9,732 nt of DNA. Source: Oxalobacteraceae bacterium UBA5157 (GTDB lineage Bacteria > Pseudomonadota > Gammaproteobacteria > Burkholderiales > Burkholderiaceae_D). Positions 1 to 5,517 of the stretch are shown here, piece by piece. How positions within the stretch are numbered: the first letter of the stretch is position 1; each line of letters begins with the position of its first letter. Position numbers and translations under genes: made by a program. The DNA lies in assembly GCA_002415335.1 (NCBI GenBank), contig DHXL01000150.1, forward strand, positions 4,251 to 13,982. The letters are read 5' to 3'. Under the pieces are notes generated by a model. It had not been told where the DNA came from, ran no database searches, and was given only the letters and a program-made list of their open reading frames with translations.

Positions 1-1
1 C

Positions 2-172
2 TTGATGATAGAAAGAGATGATTATTTTTCCGCGCCGGTTACCGTGATCGATACCGGGCAGCAAGCGCTGCTATCCGGTGCCGGTGCAATTCAGGTTGCC
101 CGCGCCCGTGGTCTATATCGTGGCCCGGACCCGGTGTCGCGAGAAGGAATCAAAGAAATGATGCGATACTGA
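2..172 (+). CDS. C-terminal end of an unrecognised protein, possibly a 2-keto-3-deoxy-sugar-acid kinase (partial)
   Basis: An open frame enters from the left edge and codes for 56 residues before the TGA at 170-172. The tail contains VTVIDTGQQALLSGAG followed by AIQVARARGLYRGPDP and ends EMMRY. The next gene starts one base after this stop, so the two are almost certainly cotranscribed and translationally coupled. I do not recognise the family firmly. The spacing of A, G and I in the ALLSGAGAIQVA stretch can be laid against the C-terminus of 2-dehydro-3-deoxygalactonokinase (DgoK). A kinase would also fit between the downstream dehydratase and KDPG-type aldolase. Both points are suggestive only, and another sugar-metabolism protein is equally possible. 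Confidence 0.6.
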   Translation: MMIERDDYFSAPVTVIDTGQQALLSGAGAIQVARARGLYRGPDPVSREGIKEMMRY

Positions 173-173
173 C

Positions 174-1898
174 ATGACGAAACAAAAACGCATTTTGCGC
201 TCGCAGGCCTGGTTCGGCGGCGACGACAAGAATGGCTTCATCCATCGAAGCTGGATGAAGAATCAAGGCCACCCGGACCACGAATTCGATGGCCGTCCGG
301 TGATCGGAATTTGCAATACCTGGTCCGATCTGACGCCCTGCAACGGCCACTTCCGCGAACTGGCCGAGTCGGTCAAGCGCGGTGTCTACGAAGCGGGCGG
401 CTTTCCGGTCGAGTTTCCCGTGATGTCGCTGGGCGAGTCGAATCTGCGCCCGACTGCGATGTTGTTTCGCAATCTCGCCAGCATGGACGTCGAGGAATCG
501 ATACGCGGCAATCCGATCGATGCCGTCGTGCTACTGACCGGCTGCGACAAGACTACTCCGGCGTTGCTGATGGGTGCGGCCAGCTGCGACTTGCCAACTA
601 TCGTCGTGTCCGGCGGTCCGATGTTGAATGGAAATTGCCGCGGCAAGCCGATCGGTTCCGGCACCGACGTCTGGAAATTCTCGGAAGACCTGCGCGCCGG
701 CCGCATGTCGCTCGGCGATTTCAAGCAGGCTGAATCTTGCATGTCACGCTCTACGGGCCATTGCATGACCATGGGCACCGCTTCGACGATGGCATGCATG
801 GTGGAGGCGCTCGGTGTCACGCTGCCGGGCAATGCGGCGATCCCGGCAGTCGATGCGCGGCGCAAGGTGTTGGCACACATGAGCGGGTGCCGCATCGTCG
901 AGATGGTGCACGAGGACCTCAAGCTTTCCCGGATACTGACCAGGGCGGCTTTCGAAAACGCGGTGATGGTCAACGGCGCAATCGGCGGCTCCACCAATGC
1001 GGTGGTGCATCTGTTGGCGGTCGCCGGGCGGGTCGGGATTGAGTTTACGCTGGACGATTGGGACCGGCTGGGGCGCGACGTTCCTTGCCTGTTGAACCTG
1101 ATGCCGTCCGGCCAGTACCTGATGGAAGATTTCTACTACGCCGGCGGCTTGCCGGTGGTGATCAAGGACTTGCTGGACAAGCTGCACGGCGATGCGTTGA
1201 CCGTCACCGGCCACAGTCTCGCGCACAATGTGGCGGATGCCGAGAACTTCAATGCAGAGGTGATCTTTCCGCTGGCGGCCCCGTTCAAAGAACAGGGCGG
1301 CATCGCCGTGTTGCGCGGCAATCTGGCGCCGCGTGGCGCCATCATCAAACCGTCTGCCGCAACGCCGGCACTGCTGCAGCATCGCGGCCGTGCCGTCGTC
1401 TTCAGCAGCATTGAAAACTACAAGGCGCGCATCGACGACCCGGAACTGGAAATCGATGCAAGCAGCATCATGGTCTTGCAAAACTGCGGCCCGAAAGGAT
1501 ATCCCGGCATGGCCGAAGTCGGCAACATGGGTTTGCCGAAAAAGCTGTTGGAGCTGGGTGTGCGCGACATGGTGCGTATTTCCGATGCGCGCATGAGCGG
1601 CACCGCATTCGGCACCGTGGTGCTGCACGTTGCACCCGAAGCGGCGATGGGTGGCCCCTTGGCCCTGGTGCGCGAGGGCGATATGATCGAGCTCGATGTG
1701 GCCGGGCGACACCTGCATCTGGACGTGAGCGATGCCGAACTGGCGCAACGCCGTGCGCAATGGAGTGCGCCCGTGCCGGCGATGCGCGGCGGTTATCAAC
1801 ACATGTACATGGCCCACGTGATGCAGGCAGACCAGGGCGTCGACCTCGATTTTCTGGTCGGATGTCGCGGCGCGGCGATCCCGCGCGAATCACATTGA
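174..1898 (+). CDS. IlvD/EDD-family sugar-acid dehydratase, L-arabinonate (D-galactonate/D-fuconate) dehydratase type
   Basis: Dehydrates an aldonic acid to its 2-keto-3-deoxy acid in the cytosol. The 574 residues match from end to end what I remember of Rhizobium leguminosarum L-arabinonate dehydratase, an iron-sulfur EDD enzyme. The three cluster cysteines are visible: C56 (TPCNGH), C124 (GCDKTTP) and C197 (STGHCMTMG), with the metal-binding D125-K126. Ser475 in RISDARMSGTAFG is the catalytic serine, and NCGPKGYPGMAEVGNMG is the usual C-terminal signature. The start at 174 follows the upstream stop by one base; no strong ribosome site lies just before it, so coupling is likely. The family accepts L-arabinonate, D-fuconate and D-galactonate, which share stereochemistry at C2-C4, so substrate is not fixed. 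The W-F-G-G N-terminus and overall pattern argue against true IlvD (dihydroxyacid dehydratase) or phosphogluconate dehydratase Edd. Confidence 0.93.
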   Translation: MTKQKRILRSQAWFGGDDKNGFIHRSWMKNQGHPDHEFDGRPVIGICNTWSDLTPCNGHFRELAESVKRGVYEAGGFPVEFPVMSLGESNLRPTAMLFRNLASMDVEESIRGNPIDAVVLLTGCDKTTPALLMGAASCDLPTIVVSGGPMLNGNCRGKPIGSGTDVWKFSEDLRAGRMSLGDFKQAESCMSRSTGHCMTMGTASTMACMVEALGVTLPGNAAIPAVDARRKVLAHMSGCRIVEMVHEDLKLSRILTRAAFENAVMVNGAIGGSTNAVVHLLAVAGRVGIEFTLDDWDRLGRDVPCLLNLMPSGQYLMEDFYYAGGLPVVIKDLLDKLHGDALTVTGHSLAHNVADAENFNAEVIFPLAAPFKEQGGIAVLRGNLAPRGAIIKPSAATPALLQHRGRAVVFSSIENYKARIDDPELEIDASSIMVLQNCGPKGYPGMAEVGNMGLPKKLLELGVRDMVRISDARMSGTAFGTVVLHVAPEAAMGGPLALVREGDMIELDVAGRHLHLDVSDAELAQRRAQWSAPVPAMRGGYQHMYMAHVMQADQGVDLDFLVGCRGAAIPRESH

Positions 1899-1922
1899 GA
1901 ATCACATTGAGAATCGCATTGA
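1887..1922 (+). repeat. Three tandem copies of a 12-bp unit at the dehydratase stop codon
   Basis: The unit GAATCACATTGA occurs at 1887-1898 and 1899-1910, and with one change (A to G) at 1911-1922. The first copy encodes the last residues E-S-H and the TGA stop of the dehydratase. Because the period is four codons, the next two copies each supply another in-frame TGA. The array fills most of the 40-base gap to the lactonase gene. It looks like a replication-slippage expansion; any role in coupling or stop reinforcement is conjecture. Confidence 0.9.
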
Positions 1923-1938
1923 AACTGCCCAAGCCGGA

Positions 1939-2850
1939 ATGATGACCACACTTGACCTACTCATCGACGGAGAGAACCAGCTCGGCGAATGTGTGCTGTG
2001 GTGCGCGCATACGCAGCGCGTGTGGTGGACCGATATTCCGGCCGCCACCCTGTGGTGTCATTCTCCTGCTACCGGGGTCACTCGCAGTTGGCCGATGCCT
2101 GAGCGTCTGGCCTCGTTCGCGCTGACGCAAGACGATGATGTGTTGCTGCTGGGGCTGGCGTCGCGCCTGGCGTATTTCGACTGTTCCAGCGGCGTGCTGA
2201 CGCCGATCTGCGCGGTCGAGCCGGAGCTGGCATCGACTCGCATCAATGACGGCCGTTGCGACCGGCAAGGCCGCTTCGTATTCGGCACCTGCAACGAAGC
2301 GCCTGGTCAGGCCGCGATCGGCAGTTTCTACCGGCTCGGTGCCGATCTGAGTCTGGAGCGGCTGGCGCTCGGCCACGTGTCGATACCCAATAGCCTCTGT
2401 TTCAGTCTGGACGGAAGCCGGATGTATTACTGCGACTCGCCAAGCAAAACCATCCGTAGTTGCGCTTACGATGGTTCGAACGGGACGATATCCGACGACA
2501 GGCTGTTTGCAGACTTGCGGCGCGATCCGGGCGTGCCCGACGGATCTCTGATCGACGCCGGCGGCTATTTGTGGAATGCCCAATGGGGCGGCGGGCGCGT
2601 CGTGCGCTACGCGGCTGACGGCAGCGTCGATCGCGTATTGCAGGTGCCAGCAACCCAACCCAGTTGCGTCGCGTTCGGCGGCGCGGAGTTGAACGAACTG
2701 TATGTGAGCAGCGCGCGGGTCGAGATGTCCGAACTCCACTTGGCGCGCGAGCCGCACGCAGGTGGTTTGTTTCATTGTGTTTTGACCGGCGTGACGGGCT
2801 TGCCGGAGAACCGTTTTGCGGGCAACGCGCCTAGGAGTGTCACATGTTAA
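1939..2850 (+). CDS. SMP-30/gluconolactonase/LRE-family sugar lactonase
   Basis: Predicted metal-dependent lactonase opening an aldonolactone (for example L-arabino- or D-galactono-lactone) to the acid used by the upstream dehydratase. At 303 residues it has the normal length for this six-bladed propeller family. Visible signatures: E17 in LGECVLW (metal ligand), RINDGRCDRQGRFVFGT with N103 and D104 (substrate contacts), SIPNSLCFSLDG with N151 (metal ligand), YYCDSPS, and PDGSLIDAGGYLW with D201 (metal ligand) followed by NAQWGGGRVVRY. Two ATG codons stand together (1939, 1942) after a weak ribosome site, so either may be used. The gene begins 40 bases after the dehydratase and overlaps the aldolase by 7 bases, placing it in the same operon. 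Family assignment is firm; the sugar is inferred from context. Confidence 0.9.
   Translation: MMTTLDLLIDGENQLGECVLWCAHTQRVWWTDIPAATLWCHSPATGVTRSWPMPERLASFALTQDDDVLLLGLASRLAYFDCSSGVLTPICAVEPELASTRINDGRCDRQGRFVFGTCNEAPGQAAIGSFYRLGADLSLERLALGHVSIPNSLCFSLDGSRMYYCDSPSKTIRSCAYDGSNGTISDDRLFADLRRDPGVPDGSLIDAGGYLWNAQWGGGRVVRYAADGSVDRVLQVPATQPSCVAFGGAELNELYVSSARVEMSELHLAREPHAGGLFHCVLTGVTGLPENRFAGNAPRSVTC
2833..2837 (+). promoter_or_regulatory. Ribosome binding site of the aldolase gene
   Basis: AGGAG lies six bases before the ATG at 2844, inside the last codons of the lactonase gene. It fixes the aldolase start despite the 7-base overlap. Confidence 0.75.
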
Positions 2851-3497
2851 AACTCACTGTCTTGCAGCGCATCCATGACGCAGGTATGGTCGCGATCGTG
2901 CGTGCCGATACGGCTGACGGTGCCGTTGCGCTGGCGCAGGCATGCATCGCCGGCGGTGTGACGGCGCTGGAAGTGGCGTTCACCACGCCCGGCACGCTCG
3001 ACGTGATTGCGAGCTTGCGGCGCCAGCACGGAGACCGGGTGTTGATCGGCGCCGGCACCGTACTCGATGAACAGACCGCGCGGATGGCGATTCTGGCCGG
3101 CGCGCAATTCATCATTTCACCCAGCGTCGATCTTGCCGTGATACGTCTGTGTCATCGCTATCAAGTGCCGGTCATGCCCGGCGCGATGACGCCGGCAGAA
3201 ATCATTGCGGCGCTGGAAGCGGGCGCCGATATCGTCAAGATATTTCCCGGCGACGCGTTTGGTCCGGAGTACATCAAGGCGCTGCTCGCGCCCTTGCCGC
3301 AGGCGCCACTGATGCCCACCGGCGGCGTCACGCTCGACAATCTGGCCGAGTGGTTCAAATACGGCAGCGTCGCAGTCGGCGTCGGCGGCAGCCTGACGGC
3401 GCCGGCGCGGGCAGGAAACTATGCGGCGGTGACGGCTACTGCGCGCGAATTCGTGAGGCGTATCGTGGAATTAAAGGGAGCGGTGTCAACGCAGTAA
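2844..3497 (+). CDS. KDPG/KHG-family aldolase (2-keto-3-deoxy-phospho-sugar-acid aldolase)
   Basis: Class I (Schiff-base) aldolase that cleaves a 2-keto-3-deoxy-6-phospho acid to pyruvate and glyceraldehyde 3-phosphate. The 217 residues have the usual KDPG aldolase length and layout: E43 in ALEVAFTTPG (the catalytic glutamate position), LIGAGTVLDE, MPGAMTPAEI, the Schiff-base lysine K132 in DIVKIFPGDAFGP, then MPTGGVTLDNL and a phosphate-binding AVGVGGSL. The sequence is closer to Bacillus KdgA-type enzymes as I remember them than to E. coli DgoA, so substrate could be KDPG, KDPGal or a related acid. The presence of a phospho-acid type aldolase implies a sugar-acid kinase, possibly the partial gene at the left edge. 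It is the last gene of the operon seen here. Confidence 0.9.
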   Translation: MLKLTVLQRIHDAGMVAIVRADTADGAVALAQACIAGGVTALEVAFTTPGTLDVIASLRRQHGDRVLIGAGTVLDEQTARMAILAGAQFIISPSVDLAVIRLCHRYQVPVMPGAMTPAEIIAALEAGADIVKIFPGDAFGPEYIKALLAPLPQAPLMPTGGVTLDNLAEWFKYGSVAVGVGGSLTAPARAGNYAAVTATAREFVRRIVELKGAVSTQ

Positions 3498-3606
3498 TTG
3501 ACGGCAGGATAGTCGCGCCACCATGCAGTGGCGTGAACGGTCCCATATGGATCACATGGCATAATCTTCACGAACATCACGCTTAACCGCCATGGAAACC
3601 GCCGAC
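3498..3606. other. Spacer between sugar-acid operon and accessory region
   Basis: This 109-base gap holds a short hairpin at 3516-3533 (CGCCAC/GTGGCG, 6-base loop) without a following T run, so it is at best a weak terminator. A CATAAT at 3560-3565 could be a -10 box for the next gene, but no convincing -35 is placed before it. Confidence 0.4.
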
Positions 3607-4026
3607 ATGAAATCCATTTTTATAATTTTTGTATTTGGCATGGCGTTGATCGGCGCCGCGCATGGCAAGACGTGCTCGCCTCGAGATGCTGAAGCGGCAG
3701 ATGCAATGATCGGCCATCTTGATAGTTGGACGAAATTTGAGAGTGCGTTTAAGAGATTCCGGCACTGCGACGATGGCAGTATTGCAGAAGGCAACTCTGA
3801 AGCCGTGGCGCGCTTGTTGGTCGATCAATGGAACACGCTCCCACTTCTTGCTGGGCTTATCAAACGCGATCCACCACTGAAACGATTTGTACTACGCCAT
3901 ATCGATACGACGCTCGATACAGATGACTTGGAGAAGATAAAGGAATCTTCTTCTTTGGCATGCCGGAAAGACATGGCTCTGTTGTGTAGCGATTTGAAAA
4001 TAGCCGCTATTCGTGCGATTAAATAG
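3607..4026 (+). CDS. Small exported protein of unknown function; candidate orphan immunity protein
   Basis: I do not recognise a named family with certainty. From the ATG at 3607 the protein is 139 residues and begins with a classical signal peptide (MKSIFIIFVFGMALIGAAHG), with cleavage likely just before KTC, so it should be periplasmic. An upstream in-frame ATG at 3592 would add METAD before the signal and is less likely. The mature part looks helical and soluble, with four cysteines (KTC, RHCDDGS, LACRKD, LLCSDL) that could form disulfides, and conserved-looking stretches HCDDGSIAEGNSEAVARLL and RHIDTTLDTDDLEKI. It points toward the Tae1/Tai1-like pair on the other strand, with only 14 bases between stop codons. 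A helical periplasmic protein here could be a further immunity factor, but that is inference from place and export signal only. Confidence 0.75.
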   Translation: MKSIFIIFVFGMALIGAAHGKTCSPRDAEAADAMIGHLDSWTKFESAFKRFRHCDDGSIAEGNSEAVARLLVDQWNTLPLLAGLIKRDPPLKRFVLRHIDTTLDTDDLEKIKESSSLACRKDMALLCSDLKIAAIRAIK

Positions 4027-4040
4027 GTGCGGCGAGGAGA

Positions 4041-4496
4041 CTAGGGCGTGCAGTGAGAACCGAATTTCGTCCTCTGCTTGCCCGTCTGTAGCACACCTGC
4101 CTTCAATCGCACTGAGCCGACAAACGGTTTGCTGCGCCACAGGACGCGACACGTCGTTGCATCAATTGCGAAGACGACTCTGTTACTTCCAGAATATGTC
4201 GTTACCAGAAGATGACTCTTGCCATCGAGGTAGATTGGGCGTTCCAAAATACTCACGTCCGAATCGACCGTGCATGATGTGCCACCAGACTGCGCAATGG
4301 CAATCGGTCCTTGCCATGAGCGCGGCGCCATCGCGTCATCCCCTTGGCCGAGATCAATGGTCAGCTTGCCGGCGCTCAATTTACCCGCACGGGGATCCAG
4401 TACAACGTAGTGACAGGTCTGTGCCGCTTCGGCTGAGGCGAGTAGTAACCATCCGATTGCGACCAGTGCCGCGATCCTGCTAGGTCGGCCGATCAT
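4041..4496 (-). CDS. Tsi1/Tai1-like periplasmic immunity protein for the adjacent amidase effector
   Basis: The 151-residue product begins with a signal peptide (basic MIGRPSR, hydrophobic AALVAIGWLLLAS, cleavage near AEA-AQ), so it should act in the periplasm, where Tae1-type amidases attack peptidoglycan. The C-terminal half resembles Pseudomonas aeruginosa Tsi1 as I remember it: a Cys in GTSCTVDSDV, then YLDGKSHLLVTTYSGSN, then VFAIDATTCRVLWRSKPF, a beta-rich pattern ending near a last Cys. Its ATG overlaps the stop of the repaired amidase frame as ATGA, the usual arrangement of an effector-immunity pair. It appears intact and has presumably been kept while the effector is frameshifted. 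Similarity is moderate and from memory; position and export signal add weight. Confidence 0.72.
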   Translation of the reverse strand: MIGRPSRIAALVAIGWLLLASAEAAQTCHYVVLDPRAGKLSAGKLTIDLGQGDDAMAPRSWQGPIAIAQSGGTSCTVDSDVSILERPIYLDGKSHLLVTTYSGSNRVVFAIDATTCRVLWRSKPFVGSVRLKAGVLQTGKQRTKFGSHCTP

Positions 4497-4893
4497 GGCT
4501 GAATTGCAAAATAGTGGACGTTCGGCAGATCGACCTGGTTCCAGGACCAGTTGATTGCTGTGTTCTTCCGTCCAGTAGCTCCAAGGCGCCCCGATATCCT
4601 GTTGGATACGGTTTTGATGAGCCAGGTACGATGATTACGACATGACCGTGACGTGCCTCTTTTAATCCTGCGACCACAAAATATCCCGGCTTGGCGTAAC
4701 TCACCGTTTTATCCGCATCGGTATTCAGCTGTAACCACGGTGCTCGACCCATCACGTCAATTATGGCGTTTGCCTGGCCCGTCAGAGTAATACCGAGATC
4801 GCCGGCCACAGCTTTGAGAAAACCGCTGCAGTCATGTTTCCAATGTTCCCACTCGTTTTCACATAGGGATTTGATGTCTTGCGGATCGGCCAT
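4493..4893 (-). pseudogene. Tae1/Tse1-like T6SS peptidoglycan amidase effector, frameshifted near the C-terminus
   Basis: An NlpC/P60-like cysteine amidase of the T6SS effector family typified by P. aeruginosa Tse1, which cleaves the peptide cross-link of peptidoglycan. Evidence: C22 in HDCSGFLKAVAGDLGI (nucleophile), ANAIIDVM, W53, GYFVVAGLK and H84 in HGHVVIIVPG (catalytic His), then YPTGY, all in Tse1 order. There is no signal peptide, as expected of a T6SS cargo. As sequenced, the frame runs on after Y100-R101-G102 to a TAG at 4480-4482 (137 residues) with a non-family tail. Adding one C to the run at 4589-4592 gives RLGATGRKNTAINWSWNQVD followed by LPNVHYFAIQP and a stop at 4493-4495, making 133 residues with a tail that fits the family. 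It may be a real decayed effector or a sequencing error. The ribosome site AAGGAAG precedes the ATG at 4893. Confidence 0.78.
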
Positions 4894-4957
4894 GCTCTTC
4901 CTTCTTTATTGAATAAACGCGATGAGAAAATCAGAAACGTCTCATGGCAAAAATGCA

Positions 4958-4963
4958 ATTATA
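4958..4963 (-). promoter_or_regulatory. Candidate -10 box for the amidase-immunity operon
   Basis: Read on the minus strand, these bases are a perfect TATAAT about 65 bases before the amidase start. No good -35 hexamer sits at 16-18 bases, so the call rests on the -10 and location only. Confidence 0.25.
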
Positions 4964-5036
4964 CGGTCTTTCAAAAAGCCAATCGGCAATAACAGTGAGG
5001 CACAGGAGCTGGCAATGGCTTTTATATAATGACATT

Positions 5037-5056
5037 ATGTTCGAATAATCGATCAT
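5037..5056. promoter_or_regulatory. Probable HipB operator 1
   Basis: A 20-bp imperfect palindrome, 16 of 20 positions self-complementary, with the core TCGAATAATCGA and outer ATG/CAT. It shares the pattern RTG-N-TCGA-N4-TCGA-N-CAY with a second copy exactly 30 bp away. Placement before hipB suggests autorepression by the HipA-HipB complex; this is inferred. Confidence 0.65.
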
Positions 5057-5066
5057 TAATCGCTTA

Positions 5067-5086
5067 GTGCTCGATTTATCGAACAC
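5067..5086. promoter_or_regulatory. Probable HipB operator 2
   Basis: A second 20-bp palindrome with 16 of 20 positions self-complementary, core TCGATTTATCGA flanked by GTG and CAC. It ends four bases before the -35 box of the hipB promoter, so a bound dimer would crowd RNA polymerase. It is three helical turns from operator 1, on the same DNA face. Confidence 0.68.
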
Positions 5087-5090
5087 TAGT

Positions 5091-5119
5091 TTGACATCCC
5101 CGTCTCCTTGCTCCATAGT
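5091..5119 (+). promoter_or_regulatory. Promoter of hipBA
   Basis: A perfect -35 hexamer TTGACA (5091-5096) is followed by 17 bases and the -10 hexamer CATAGT (5114-5119), which matches consensus at four of six positions. The start point would fall near 5126, about 27 bases before the hipB ATG. Confidence 0.6.
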
Positions 5120-5152
5120 CAAAGCATCTGCATAACTGAACATTAACCAAAG

Positions 5153-5494
5153 ATGCGCGTTTCACAAACCGCCGTACTGCCGCCGGAACTTGCCTCGGAA
5201 GCCGAGAAGATCGGCGCGCGCCTGGCGCGCCTTCGCATTGCCCGTCACATCTCCCAAACGGAGGCCGCGCTTCGCGCCGGATTTTCCCGGAATACTGCTT
5301 ATCGCCTGGAAAAAGGAGACCCCGGGCTCGCCTTGGGGCAATTGCTCCGCTACCTTGATGCAATTGCGCCCGGGAAAAGCCTGCAGAGGTTCTTGGCTGA
5401 AGATGATTCCGCAATTGCTGCGCTGGAGGAACGCGAGCGCAGGAAACGGGTGCGCCCAATGTCCAAGCGCGAACTAGACGACTTGAACTTTTAG
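5153..5494 (+). CDS. hipB: HipB-like XRE-family antitoxin and autorepressor
   Basis: A 113-residue DNA-binding protein that should neutralise the HipA kinase encoded next and repress the operon. A Cro/CI-type helix-turn-helix spans about residues 20-75, with IGARLARLRIARHISQTEAA then LRAGFSRNTAYRLEKGD, followed by LGQLLRYLDAI. The C-terminal tail is rich in charged residues (LEERERRKRVRPMSKRELDDLNF) and may be flexible. The start at 5153 is the first ATG after the promoter, though the ribosome site is weak. The stop lies 23 bases before hipA, the usual antitoxin-toxin order. Paired palindromes upstream are the likely target. The HTH family is certain; the HipB role rests on the adjacent HipA. 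Confidence 0.88.
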   Translation: MRVSQTAVLPPELASEAEKIGARLARLRIARHISQTEAALRAGFSRNTAYRLEKGDPGLALGQLLRYLDAIAPGKSLQRFLAEDDSAIAALEERERRKRVRPMSKRELDDLNF

Positions 5495-5517
5495 AGCGCG
5501 ATGAAGTAACCGGCCAC

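Larger units (their letters stand above)
4894..5152. other. AT-rich divergent intergenic region
   Basis: This 259-base region separates the minus-strand amidase gene from plus-strand hipB and is clearly richer in A+T than its flanks. It contains the amidase ribosome site (4898-4904), a candidate minus-strand -10, the paired palindromes and the hipB promoter described separately. A 70-codon minus-strand frame runs through it but overlaps those signals and has no family-like sequence. Confidence 0.6.

Noticed and set aside
744..1817. Long minus-strand open frame (357 codons) opposite the dehydratase
   Set aside because: Its His/Arg/Gln-rich product has no family-like pattern and it lies wholly antisense to a clear enzyme gene; this is a typical high-GC shadow frame.
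1957..2775. Minus-strand open frame of 272 codons opposite the lactonase
   Set aside because: It is antisense to a gene with full SMP-30 motifs, has low-complexity composition and no recognisable domain.
3516..3533. Hairpin as a rho-independent terminator of the sugar operon
   Set aside because: The stem is only 6 bp and no T run follows it.
3592..3606. ATG at 3592 as start of the small exported protein
   Set aside because: It would put METAD before an otherwise standard signal peptide; the ATG at 3607 gives a normal MK-start signal sequence.
4013..4483. Plus-strand open frame of 156 codons
   Set aside because: It lies antisense to the signal-peptide immunity gene, overlaps the end of the plus-strand exported gene, and its product is Arg/Cys-rich without domain features.
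4931..5143. Minus-strand open frame of 70 codons in the A+T-rich gap
   Set aside because: It runs through the hipB promoter and both palindromes, lacks a good ribosome site and resembles no protein family.
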